NCBI GenBank assembly: GCA_002633005.1
Contig: NMRA01000059.1
Location: 833,150-897,149 of the forward strand
Length of the DNA stretch: 64,000 nucleotides
DNA from: Phoronis australis
Lineage: Eukaryota > Phoronida > Phoronidae
Direction: 5' to 3'
Part shown: piece after piece, positions 45,560 to 57,429 of the stretch
How the letters are laid out: every line of letters begins with the position of its first letter
Numbering within the stretch: the stretch's first letter is position 1
The notes under the pieces: generated by a model
Databases searched by the model: none
Told to the model about the DNA's origin: nothing
Seen by the model: only the letters and a program-made list of their open reading frames with translations
Translations under genes and position numbers: made by a program

Positions 45560-46110
45560 GAATTTGCATAATTTGTGCAAATTAAAGACGCCATTGTTCA
45601 AAATTCTACTTGTTCTTTTAGCTACGGTACCTGGTACCACCAGTGAACTATCATGCAATAACTAGCGAAATGGTTTCATTAACCTAATTAAGCATAGGAT
45701 CACAGGTGCAAATGTCATGACAGTCTACGTGTGGTGCTTGGCACAGCAGCTATAAGCACAAGTAGAATTTTGAATAACGCCGGCCTTACTTAACATTAAT
45801 TATGCAAAATTTACCACGCAACAACTTGCAAACTGATTTAATTAAACTAATTAACCATAAGAACATAAGTACAAATAATAATGTGATGGCTGGTAGCATA
45901 GCTATAAGCACAAGAAGAATTTTGAATAATGGCGGCCTCAATTTACATAAATTCATGATGTATCCACCAAAAAACTTTGCACTATTAAATTCTCTGACAT
46001 TGGAAACATGGGCGAAAAGCCAAAATAATCTGCGTGCAGTGCTTGGTAAGGAAATTATAAGCAAAATAGAATCTTGCATAATGGTGGCCTTGCATATTTA
46101 AAAAGTTGTC
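45560..46110. repeat. Array of ~146-bp units with an inverted flank copy
   Basis: The block agctataagcacaagtagaa, then ttttgaataacgccggcc, begins at about 45747 and recurs at about 45893 and 46040, spaced 146-147 bases. An inverted version (gccattgttcaaaattctac, then ttgttcttttagct) lies at 45590-45640. Only part of each unit is conserved. Confidence 0.65.
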
Positions 46111-46996
46111 ACGGTTGCGAACTCTCAACCCCTCATATCATGGTCATTTAACACTTGGCTACATGAAACACCAGGTTCAGCCTCCAGGCTCCCAAACTAA
46201 AACCCATCGCATACATCAAGCAAGTAAAAATAGGTGATCCAAAGGGGATTTTAATTACATTTCAATTTAAACGGAACACAGTAAACCTGGCCAAAACTTT
46301 AAGGAAGAAACCTCTGGAATGTTTGTTGTTTACTACTAGCCAGCACTTTCGCATTAAGTTACGTGCTAAGACGCTAAGAAGTACTGTTAATGTGCGTACT
46401 TAGCCCGTGCGCCTATATCTAAACTACAGCGCTTTTCAAACAAATTTCTCAATCGAGGGTCCGCGATTAGGCCATATGCCTAAGGTTATAGGCGCAAGTG
46501 GTTGTCCCAAGTAGATGTGCACTTCTTCAACTGGATGCAGGATTCGTGTTGCCGTTAATGTACATCCTTAACATGTTTCATTTTTCTCCACCAATAACCG
46601 CGGAAAATTTAATCGGTGTTCCCAGAAAAGTCCCAAATGGGATTTTTACCTGTATTTTGGGTAACAATAAATATTTATTACCCGGGTTCGTAAGACCGGC
46701 TTCTTTGCAAAAGTACCTTATGTCGGGGATTAAAATCGACGTATTTGTTGAAATAATGAAACAGTAAAAACTTGTAAAATCTCAGAATAGTATTTCTTTT
46801 GAAAATGTTTACGAGGAATTTGACATGTCGAAAAGACTGCCGAGGCTACGATTTGTGATTGAACGGGGTACTCAAAGTACTCGAAATCATAAACAAAGAT
46901 TTCAGCGTTTTTTTTTGGAGTTCAAGTTTAAGTCTTGAACCGTTATAGGTAACTCGGAAATGAGCAAAAATTCACCTTAATACCAATGCCCCATCT
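46111..46996. other. Intergenic, nothing recognised
   Basis: A plus-strand frame at 46498-46767 has no recognisable motif. Confidence 0.4.
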
Positions 46997-47010
46997 CCCC
47001 CCCCCCCCCC
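46997..47010. repeat. C homopolymer, 14 bases
   Basis: An uninterrupted C run at the edge of repeat family W. Confidence 0.9.
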
Positions 47011-47017
47011 GGTTACC

Positions 47018-47235
47018 AGTCAAAAATCTGCGATTATGTCGGCGGAAATTGCTTACAACATTCCGTTTTGATAAACAAAATTTGTTGGTTTCTGATTTAC
47101 ACGTTTTTGTATCTACGAAAATCAACAGATTTATAGATGATTTTTTGACAACTGGAAGCTGATATTGTAAGAATTGGTATTGGTGTTGTTTTAGTGAATT
47201 TAGTTGCAACTTGAAGTTGTAAAAACTCTGCAATC
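47018..47235 (+). repeat. Interspersed repeat family W, copy 1
   Basis: Shares ttgttggtttctga, cgaaaatc.ac.gatt.atag, atgattttttgacaact and ttagttgca with the copy at 47430-47600, and is mirrored at 62860-62995. Confidence 0.7.
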
Positions 47236-47429
47236 CGATCCCCAAACAGTACAGTACACTTAGACGATGTTTGCCTATCTAAACTATCATTAATAACATT
47301 CGGACAGTTCCCAAAATTATACTCACAATTCAAATGACAATAAATGCAGTGCTTTTTGTCGTTGAAACTCACAAGCAGGAGATCAAAAAATTATTAGTCA
47401 ATAGAAAATTAAGGTAAACGCATTGCTCA

Positions 47430-47600
47430 TGAAATCGATTGTTGGTTTCTGAGTTACATGTTTATGTGTCCACGAAAATCGACTGATTGATAGATGATTT
47501 TTGACAACTAGAAGCTAATCTTGTAAGAAATGACGCTGCTTCTCTGAACTTAGTTGCAGGCTGACATTGGGGAAAGTCGATCCATCATAAAATTGCTAAA
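47430..47600 (+). repeat. Interspersed repeat family W, copy 2
   Basis: Tandem to copy 1 at about 370 bases spacing. The block tagatgatttttgacaacta, continuing gaagcta, is shared. A C11 run follows at 47742-47752, parallel to the C14 run before copy 1. Confidence 0.7.
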
Positions 47601-47931
47601 TAGCAAAATACACTAAGCGATTTTGGTCCATCTGAAATAAGACTCAAGGATATTGATGAATGTTGGACAGCTCAACAAAATGTCCCAAGTTGTGCAGGCG
47701 ATAGGAGGGGAGGGTAGGTTGGAGAAGTCGAATTGGTTAGGCCCCCCCCCCCATAATTTTTGCTTTCCCACAGGCCTATAAAAGTAGGGTCTGGTAAGGG
47801 CAAACAAAGGTAATTTTAAAACTGGCCTAAGTACTTAATTTCGTTTATAAGCACAGCTTCACATGAAGGTACATGGGTCTAAAATGCACGTATTCGGTTA
47901 CTGCATGAAAGTTGTTTAGCATTCATTGGCT

Positions 47932-48072
47932 GCACTTGATTGCCTTTACCGGTAACGTCTGGTCAACCGGCTAGGACATCTGATTGGTTTAAAAGCCGGA
48001 AGCTGTTGTCGAGAATCACCAATCAGATATCTTAGCCGGTTGACCCACTGGATCCGGCGAAATCAAGTTTTC
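47932..48072. mobile_element. Palindromic (foldback) MITE, copy 2
   Basis: The arms gtctggtcaaccggctagga, then catctgattggtt, and aatcaccaatcagatatctt, then agccggttgaccca, pair almost perfectly. Outer flanks (gcacttgattg) are shared with copy 1 at 15483. Confidence 0.85.
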
Positions 48073-50582
48073 CCGTTCTGCTTTGGCATACGTTTACTTG
48101 TGCTACATATGCAACCCTTGGAGTGTTTTCATAGCCTCAAAGTCCGCACAAGCGCTCCCCCCGGCCGTCGTCACAAGTTTTCCCGGTTGTCCCCACTTAA
48201 ATACCCTTGATTGCCACCCTCTACTGTTCTACAGGTCAATGATCAAGAGTTTATCACAGCCGCCCATGGCCCTGCAATGCAAAAGACTAGAGGACGTAGC
48301 CCTGGCTAGCATAGACCTCGATCCGCCTAATTACATGGCTAACAGTTTTGACACAGGGGTGCATTCTTCGTTCAAAGACTTGCGATTGAAATGAGTTTCA
48401 CGATTGACCTCTCGTAGTGTTTTAATCGACTAACAACTAGGAATGAAGGCTCAGGAGGAAAACGTTTATGAGTGAGTCCCCCAGGCTTTTTGAGTTTTCG
48501 GCCATTGAACTTTAATAATTTTTACCATTATGCAAAAATGTTTCCCATTAAGTATCATTTAGTTCGTTGAACGGATGGCTGCCTTAAGCTGTTGAAAAAA
48601 TCTGTCAGTTTGAAATTGTGAATAATGTTTTCTTCAGTGAAATTGCTGGTCCAAGCGATTTGAATTACGAATTTCCTTTACGACTGTAATTATTCCAGGA
48701 TAAATGAACATTTAAATGTAATGCTACTTATTCAGCATAATAAAACAGTCAGTCAATGCGCTACACTAAGTTGGGTACACTGCGCGTTATTATACAACAG
48801 CCAAAAGGTATTTTTCATATTTCAATAGTAAGTACCAAGTTGAATTTGTATGTGAAACATAATCCATTATTTGAGAAATATTATCAACAAGTATACATTT
48901 CTAAGTAGTGAGACAAACTGGACGACTGAGGTCAAATGATAACGCTTGTTTTCTTGTGTACTGGCGCGTCATTTTGTAGACGGTAGAATGTTAGGCAAAT
49001 GAAACAGTAGAGAAATTTTTCAAAAATCTCTATAACGTAGATTTAATGGTTCTAGTAGAAAGCAGGCCCCTGATAAAAAACTGACCTCCCTGGTTGCAGC
49101 CGTTGGTTTGCACTTGTTGAAAATATAAACAAAATCAAAATTAGGTTTCTACGCTTCCTCAATCGACCGTGCATTTGATGCGTTACTAGTAACTTTTTAT
49201 TCGTAACAAGGTTAAATAAGGATTTTTGAGTGTAAACGCAAAATGTTTTTGCAGCAGTATTGCTGTTGATATTGCCCCCTTGTATGAAATGAAATGTTCC
49301 ACTTACCTACGTACCTACCCTCTCAGCGAAGGGCGGGGAGGGTGAGGGAAGACGAAAAAAATATTGATGACCTAATAAACCAATAATGGATGGTCATAGG
49401 TTTGAACTTTCTGAAATTAATAGAACACCAGGGTTCTTTCGAAACATTTTTGGTAATCCAAAAAACGTGTCGAATAAACTGCAACCTTCTTAAGATAGTT
49501 TTGTTTGTTTAAGTGTCTGGAACTATAAGCAGTATTGCGCAACTATATCTATGAATGTAGTCAAGGAATCGAGATAACCCAACTTGTGAGTACTGCAAAG
49601 TGTTCCGTGAGGACTCATCCGGATTTATCGTGGCTTAGGACATGCGATAAATCCCTGTGTCAGCATCGTTTTATGGGCGGAGTTCGCCATGTCTATCTCA
49701 GCAACAATTCAGACTAGCCCGACAACCCTTTCACAACGTCCGTAATATAAAGGTCGCTTTAGGCTGCATACCTCTATTTTTGTCACCGGAAAATGAAATT
49801 TGAAAATTGGTACATGTACTTTCTCAAATTCCGTCTCGCCTACAAATGTAAATGTATAAGATTTATGTGATGGACTTTCTAAAACTTGCGGCTTATTAGC
49901 ATATTACTGTCAACCTAAGGGTATCGCTTTGCACGATTGATTCCGCAAATAGGTTGTTCATGTGTCAATAGAACACACATCATAAGTACATTTCACTTCT
50001 ACCACCGTCTCCACAATCCTGTACATCCAAAGCCTGTGAATAAAGAGAGTTGTGCCGAGGGCCGTCTTTTCAATTCGTTCCATTTCAACTAGTCATTATA
50101 GTCAATATTATTTATTTCACCCTTTTCTCATTCCTGCCATTCACACCAAGTGTTATGCTTACACACACGCACTACTACAATTCTTTTTGTAAACTATCAA
50201 TTATGGTCTATCTTTTCAATGTTATAGTTCTGGAAATATTTGAACCTCGTTCTGACTTCCCCCTACACCAGAGTACTTTTTAAAAAGAAGGCGACTGAAT
50301 GAGTAGAAAACGCAAAACAAAGACCAGTGTATCACGACAAGCGTTCTGCTTTGCGTTTAAAATATCCTGTTCATACAGGAAAGAAATTACTGTATGACCG
50401 CGCCTCTAAATTCCAGCTTCGATCCCTTGAACGCCAATCCTAGACCAGCAAACGTCAAATCTGCGGTACAAATATTACCTACGCCCCTGAAGTCAGAACA
50501 GGCACCGACAATACTCCTTACCCGGGATCAAACTTCAAACCCGGTACATAACACCTGCCGACACTCATGGTTCAGGATTGGA
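48073..50582. other. Intergenic, no supported gene
   Basis: A plus-strand frame of 103 codons at 48083-48394 has no recognised domain or splice signals. The rest is AT-rich and without shared repeats. Confidence 0.4.
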
Positions 50583-50752
50583 GTTTGGTCCATGAATATG
50601 TACCCCTAACACAGCTGTTTGGCCCAAAGATATGCACCCCTAACACAGATGTTTGGTCCAAAAATATGCACCCCTAAAACAGCTGTTTGGTCTTAAGATA
50701 TGCACCCCTAACACAGCTGTTTGGTCCAAAGATATGCACCCCTAACACAGCT
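50583..50752. repeat. 34-bp minisatellite, five units
   Basis: The unit gtttggtccaaagatatgca cccctaacacagct is repeated exactly five times (170 bp) with a few substitutions per unit. Confidence 0.95.
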
Positions 50753-51760
50753 GTAAGAAATCTACCGTGAATATCACAAAACCAGTTGTTTGCGTTTCCC
50801 GCAAAAAATCTATTCAGTAAGAGCAAGTCTTTTCATAGCTCGTGCAAAGCATGTAATTTCAGGAAAACAAAATCTTAATAGCTCGTGCAGGAGAGACTGG
50901 GGTTCACGGTGCTTTGTGCAGGCCTAAATTGACACAACGACCCAAATTGGCACGACTTCAGAATTGGAATAACTTGAATCAGCATTGCCGGCACAAACTG
51001 ATACACGCAGATATTCTGTAATTGTGTTAGTTTGAGCCGTTGTATCAACCTGGGTCTGCACAGACCATTCGCTGACAATATTATACCCATACTACGCCCC
51101 ATTAACTCTCAGCAACTGAATGAATGGGTTGTCTGGAATTAATGTAACTGGGAGTGAGAAAATTTATTAGTGGAAAGCTTTCGTGGTAAGCTGCCATGGA
51201 AGTTTGTCTGCCGCAGGAACTTGTCCGGTCTTTTCCATAGCCTTTTCCGGTGTTGAAGAAAAATTTGACAATGCAAGACGGAATTGCAAACCCGGCTCTG
51301 GCGGTGTAAAATCGTACATGCTCACTTGCATAGCCGGTAGTTTTCAAAGGAGTGCCAAGCTCGAAATTGGTGGCGACCGGAGAGATAGATGGTGACCGGG
51401 AAAAGATTGTTTTGCAATGAACCCTCTAGGGAGTCCCTGTACCCTTGTGGCTCGCCAGTTCACATGCTTGAGTTCTGCCGACCGTTTGCGTACTCTTGTG
51501 AACTAAAGCCGCTGCAACAACAGGCAACAGATTTTACATATCACATGTTAACAAAATAGCAAGTATTTTCAGTTTGTAATGAAGAACCGTGTCCTTTATT
51601 GTGAAATATCCCATTATAGTAGATGGAACATTTCCGTGACACAGCGTACATTGAGACAATTTTGGTCGTGTTGGCAATCTGCATAATAGTACAGACCTGA
51701 GCTGACACACGCACAAAATGCTGTGACCATTTGGACAAATTGTGTCATTTTGGGTCCACA
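50753..51760. other. Intergenic, nothing recognised
   Basis: Overlapping short frames only, on both strands. Confidence 0.4.
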
Positions 51761-51920
51761 GAACAGGGTTAGGTTCAATAAAGCTAGGACCTATGCTAGG
51801 ACCTCGCTAAAACCTAGCCAAAATCACGTTCTCTCATTAAAAATGCACGGGAATTTCTCACTTAATCTCGCAAAGTCTTGCTTTTTGCGATGTCTTGGCG
51901 CTACTGAACTCCACTCAGGT
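51761..51920. mobile_element. Short MITE with TIRs, copy 2
   Basis: Collinear with 2373-2533: gctaggacct.tgctaggacc, then tcgctaaaacctagccaaaatc, a central tctcatt.aaaa and tctcgcaaag.cttgctttt. The right TIR has decayed (gcgatgtcttggcgc). Confidence 0.75.
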
Positions 51921-53641
51921 ATGTTACCGTTTGCCTGTGTTCGGCCAATAAAGCTCAAGTTGCATCAATCAGGATTTGGCCCGGCTTGGTTTGGTTTATT
52001 GACCTGACTTAGAATTATACTAAGCCCTGTTTTAAAGAAAATTGCAAAATCACGATACATGATTACACAGTGCTCTAAAATCGTCGTCAAAAATCTTCGA
52101 ACTATCAAAACAAGCTGTTTACTAAATCTCTCAAATAGGCAAGCGTCACTAACGTGTTACTGGGCGAGCTGTAGCTTACCAACGGCTTGGTTAAAGTCTA
52201 TATCGAACTACACTGATATAGCTTGTGGCACATTGAGAAAGTGAACAATACATTTATCGTTCAGGGCAGTAATAAATACAAAATTGCATGTTACTCATCC
52301 AATTTTGGTTTAAATGTGTCATTGGGAAGCTTAGCGTTTCACAGACTTTCGACCGCATTGCATACAGGAATACTCCTAGAGGCAAGGAAGAAACAATATG
52401 TAACCCATGGCACAAGGGGGGTGAAAGGTTTGTCATACCAATTCCTTTGCTAAGTGAAATCAATGCAACAGGTTTTCGTCAGAAATGTCGACTTTAACAC
52501 TTGAAGCTTGTATTTAAATCTTTGTTTGTGTATGCACGGACGTGGTGACAACTGCGATGCCATCAATGCCGATGACTTCCACGAGTCTGCTATAGAAAGT
52601 AAGCAAAGCTTATATATCGAGCTGCAGTACCGTCTGCAAATTTAAGTCGTTTGACAAACATTAGTGGCGCGATGACGAGTGGTCTGGTGAGACTTAAGAT
52701 GACACGATGTCTGTCAATAATTTGATGACGTAAAATACAGACCAAGGAGTTAAAAGAAAATAAAAACGCACAGTGCATACATCCACAATACAATAAAACG
52801 TCCATTCGAGGAAAAATCTCCAACTTTCATTGCTTGACTGACCAATCCATGGCCGAGCTGAAAATGTCTGAACGACTTGGATACAAAAAGGACCCATTTG
52901 ATGGTCAATCGGTCACGTGCAATCACCATAGGCTGGCTGCAAATCCTAACCTCAAATTACGTCATCGGAATATGCGCTTCTCAAGGAGAGACGGCAGATC
53001 TGTTGTCTCACCGGAATCTAACGACAGATCAGACGTCGGACGATTGTTCACCTTTGCATTTTTAGACGGCGGGTCAGACATCAGTATACAAACGCTGTAT
53101 TGAGGGTGCGAAAATAATAATTCTGAAAAACACTGACTTGCGTGTAGGTTGAATTTTAGCTTTAGTGAAACGCTGGCAAGTTGACCACAGCAAGTGTTTT
53201 GGCTTGAAAACGTTTTGAAGATCTTAAGCTGTTAGGCCAATGAGACAATCTTCTGAGGCATTAAGATGCTCATATAACAAACCCTAGGGAACAATATTCG
53301 TATCAATACTACTTCTGAATTTAAGAAGTTGAAATCTTATCTGCTACTGCATGACCTTCTTAAGTTATTGGGTACGAGTTATGTAATATTGATCAATTAA
53401 TAAACATAAACCTTGTGCCCTTTGTATCTTATCACAGTCTCGCTAGTTAAGTCAGGTACAAAAATTCCAATCGCAATTCAAGATTTCATGTCTGCCATGC
53501 AGCACTTGAATCTCTCGTCTGACAACGACTGGCAAGATGATAGTTAGAAGCATATATACTGAACTGAAACCGACATATTTATGTTAAGCTTTACTTGAGG
53601 TTATTCGTGAAACTCGCAATAGCATATCTGTGCAAGTGCTC

Positions 53642-53642
<1 letters not shown>
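51921..53642. other. Intergenic, nothing recognised
   Basis: Short overlapping frames with no recognisable domain. Confidence 0.4.

Positions 53643-53680
<38 letters not shown>
53643..53680. repeat. C homopolymer, 38 bases
   Basis: An unbroken run of C. Its exact length is unreliable in most sequencing chemistries. The complementary G tract can form quadruplex structures. Confidence 0.95.
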
Positions 53681-54388
53681 ACTCTCTCAAGAGCAGAAGT
53701 TGTTGGTGGAGTACAGGTGTTGAAGGCGAACTAAGCCATTCATCCTCAAACACTCGAAAATCTCTAAAAACTCTATGTAAAGTCTGTAAAATCGCCATGA
53801 GTGACTAGCTAAGTTGGCGACCTTCGCTCCAGCGAGTGGCAAAGACGGTCTCATTCAAAGTAGCGGTTTATTTAGTCAAAACTAACACAAAAAATGGTTC
53901 ATGAGTCCCATTCTCACTATAGTGTGATCATTGCAATAAAGATTCTTTAACGTTTTGTGGGACTTTTTGACAAGACTGTGTGTTTAGCTACTGTGACTCA
54001 GTAAAACTATACATTTTATGAAAGCAGAAAGCCCGTAGAATTTCTGTCATTGATTGGACCACGTATGTCTTTGTAGTGATATTTAGCAAAAAGGGAAGGT
54101 ACTTTATTAGAAAATACAACAACCTGATCAATAACATGGCCAAATTTCGTTTGATATAAATCTCCAAGAGGAAATCTCATGAATGCTGTTACAATTTTCC
54201 ATTTAATTTCCGTTTTATGCAACTTTTATCATTGAGTGAATAAATTATCAAAGCAGGGCTTATTGTCATTTTATCATTCAACTAAACGTTATTCGAATTT
54301 TTGTAAGATAATATGAAACTGGTGGGCACGCACTTTTACATGTTGCCGTCAGAGGGCTCACTACTTAGACAACAGTAGGTGGTATTTG
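53681..54388. other. Intergenic, nothing recognised
   Basis: AT-rich with no coding signal. Confidence 0.4.
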
Positions 54389-54523
54389 GTGCGACGCTGT
54401 TTCGTACCTGTAAACGCGTAGTGCGGCATGGTCGTACCTGTAAACGCGTAGTGCGGCATGGTCGTACCTGTAAACACGTAGTGCGACGCTGTTTCGTACC
54501 TGTAAACGCGTAGTGCGGCATGG
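54389..54523. repeat. Minisatellite with two alternating unit types
   Basis: Units of 32 bp (gtgcgacgctgtttcgtacc tgtaaacgcgta) and 30 bp (gtgcggcatggtcgtacctg taaacgcgta) occur in the order A, B, B, A, then a partial B. Confidence 0.9.
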
Positions 54524-55451
54524 CCCATGTTCTTAGGGATTATTCAACTTTACATGAGGTCGAGTACAGTAATTATGGTTTAATGTTGATTAATTGGTAC
54601 TATTTAAACCAGAGACAGGTATATGTGCAATCGATGTCATTTTAATCAATTCCAATAAAAAATGGACAGCTTTTGTAACATTACTTACTTCACAGTATTA
54701 TCGAAATGTTCCTAAGAAGACACCACTGTAAAAAAGGCAGGGTGGATTGTAAAACTTCATTATCTATTTGTTTTTTCTCGTAAATTTGCTTTTCTGTGAT
54801 TTGTTGATTGTGAAAATAAAGATGAAAAAATATCATTTTTAGACACCAAATATTAAGAATTTAAATCCGGTGGAAATGTCACTTTAAAACTTCAGTAACC
54901 GTCCCCATCTGTCTTCACACTGCTTCGCGCATGCGAACTAGCACTAGGTACTTCGTTTAAACTTCATCACTGGTTGCTCATATACGATCCTTTACGTTAG
55001 GTATAACTCGTGAAGTTGAGCTGAATGGTTCAAGACAAGACCAGATTTAGGTAGTCAATGCCAAATCGCGATTGCAATTCAATAAAATCAAAACGCTGAA
55101 GTGACTATTTCTTTAAGTATTAAACTTATGATTATGGTTCCATCAATCAAGATACTTGTTGAGTTTTATCTTCTCAATGTTTATTTAAATTCTGAGAATC
55201 ATGAATTAAAACTCATAAACAGTCCGATCCAAATGACAAATATTTTTTCTGATAGTAAATTATATAGCGTTCACTTGGCGTCTGACTAGAAAGCAGAACA
55301 GACCTCTGATCGGTTGTTTGAAAAAAATCAACAATTGAACGCTCGCCAGACGTTTGTCCTGCCTTTTTATCGTCCGACCACAAATGCGACGTCAAATCTG
55401 CTTTCTTACCATTAAAAGCCTACATGCCAGTGATGTGATTTGCGGTTACAT
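54524..55451. other. Intergenic, nothing recognised
   Basis: AT-rich with no coding signal. Confidence 0.4.
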
Positions 55452-55606
55452 GGGCAGCGCACCATAGGGGACTGAGGGGCTACAGCCCCCAATTTTTTCC
55501 GTGCTACGCTGCACATAGTCTATAGGTGGTGTCCCACAGGGACGCTGAAGGGGCTTTAGCCCCACCCACCCCACTTTTTTCAGTGCTGCGCCGCCCATGG
55601 GTTAGG
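55452..55606. repeat. Repeat family V, two tandem units
   Basis: Two versions of ggggctacagcccccaattttttccgtgctacgc-type sequence: the first ends cgtgctacgctgc, the second reads ggggctttagccccacccac, then cccacttttttcagtgctgc. A third is at 59305. The ggggct..agcccc core is a hairpin. Confidence 0.7.
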
Positions 55607-57400
55607 GACGGTTCACCCATGATCGTTGCACGCGGTTGGCTGCGAATATTTAAGCATTTTGCATATTAATGTTACGGTAAGAACTTGTAAGACGCAGCAC
55701 GTCTAATGAGCACTCGCATTCAACCTATCTCCCTGTTCATCAGGCGTACCAACTGCTATCTTATCAACACGGTATTAGTCACATATCAGGATATTCATTC
55801 GTTGAATCCTGGAAACCGGACCTCAGCTGGCTCAACAATAGAAGCCGTACCGGTACTTGAAACGACAGGTGGTCTCCATCGGCACTTACTGCTCTTCAAA
55901 ACTCTGGCCACAGACGGAAAAAGTCGAATGCCTCCATCCGTTTTGATTTGTGAGAGCTTTTGAATGTGTTCATCATCAGTTGAAAGGTCCGCTCCCTCGC
56001 AAGCCTGTCGCCAAGCCTATTGCCATAGATGCATTTTGGCATCACTTATTTTATGATCTCCGTGCGCAACGGTAATCATACAAAAACTGGGTTTGACTAT
56101 TAGTGCGTACGCATTGTGAGCACATTTGTAACACATGCTAGGAGATAAAAACAATTCTGCCAAACACTCAAAATTAATATGTTTCACATATTCCGATTAA
56201 TTGGTGATTTCTTGCTTTTACATCTAAAAAGGAATTGACAATTCACTGTCAACTTACAAACTTAACTACACCAGATGAAAGAACCACTTTGCAAATACAT
56301 AGTCACTTTTTATATTTCGCTGTTTATATGCGGTATCGCCATTGAGTATATTAGGAATATGGTATGGAGCGTTTCAACTTACCCCTCTTCAGAGATCTTG
56401 CTGCGAACCCCGCTGACCGAACACTACGCCCAGTCACAATCGTTCACCTAGTTTTACCTGCTCTATTGTAGCCGATTACGCAACGCGTCACCACAAGGTA
56501 AACTTTACCGGGACGGTAAAGTTTGTTGTCGTAACTCGCCCGTGTAAAACGTATCTCCAATCCCCTTAGGACAGAACACTTTATGCCGAGGTAAAAATTA
56601 GACAGGTATGTTTGCTTTCAGAATTTACATGTATTAGCACATACATGCAAGTGGGTGAAATTCGAAAAGGAGGGGGATGTTTCCAGCTGGTTTGCGGAAC
56701 GTCCTAATTACATCATATCTCTTTCATTGCGAATAGTTCCATGGTCTCAAGACTGTGAATTTAAAAAAGATACGAACACACTAAAATAATGAAATCTCAC
56801 ATAAAAATGTAGACGTTGGACAAAATATAACATTAGCTTTTGACAGTAATTTTGAGGGCAAATAAGAGAACAAAAAATTATTTTTAAATTATGACTAGTT
56901 TGTAGACTGAGGCAGGAATAGTGTCTACTACAGTGATCAAGAAGTATAACGTGGAAGTCGATTTTAAATTAACTCTGGATATTCCTTAGCAAGAAACAAT
57001 TCAAGTATATTAAAAGTTTTTGCCGAGAAAACATTTCTGTTGTTGAGGCTAAATTGCAAGCTAATAACCACAAGAGAAGAGATTTGCCTCGTTTCGGTGT
57101 AGACAGATTATTGTTGGATTCACTGTTGTGCCACATCAGTGACACAACCAAGACTGACGCAACGTAGCGTTCTTGCCAGATAAGCGTTCAAAGAGCGCCA
57201 ACCTTCCCCGTCGAACCGCCTCCCACCACATCGTGTAAAAAATTATTGAGACTGGGTCGCGTTTGCAGCCTGGTCGGCTCACTTCAAGTCTGCGTTCCTT
57301 TGGCCAAGCTTTTCGTGAGTTTGGCGACATGAAGCAAAATCACGTTGAAAATCACGCAAGCTCAGGCCAAACGCTCTTGATCTTACTAGCGAACAAGTAT
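55607..57400. other. Intergenic, no supported gene
   Basis: Includes a plus-strand 85-codon frame (55706-55963) without recognisable motif, and the palindrome ggtaaactttacc at 56497-56509 followed at once by the related ggtaaagtttgtt. Confidence 0.4.
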
Positions 57401-57405
57401 ACTAA

Positions 57406-57429
57406 AAGAATGGCGGCCATTTTTGGTGA
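57406..57429 (+). promoter_or_regulatory. YY1-like site with ATG and splice donor
   Basis: aagaatggcggccatttttg is followed by gtgagact. The first part fits a YY1 site (AAnATGGCGGC allowing one change) and a good start context; a donor follows after 16 bases. This could be a short first coding exon, but no downstream exon was recognised. Confidence 0.25.

Noticed and set aside
50583-50752. CRISPR-like array
   Set aside because: Contiguous 34-bp units without spacers; it is a minisatellite.
53601-53798. Glycine-run frame
   Set aside because: It is translation of the 38-base C run.
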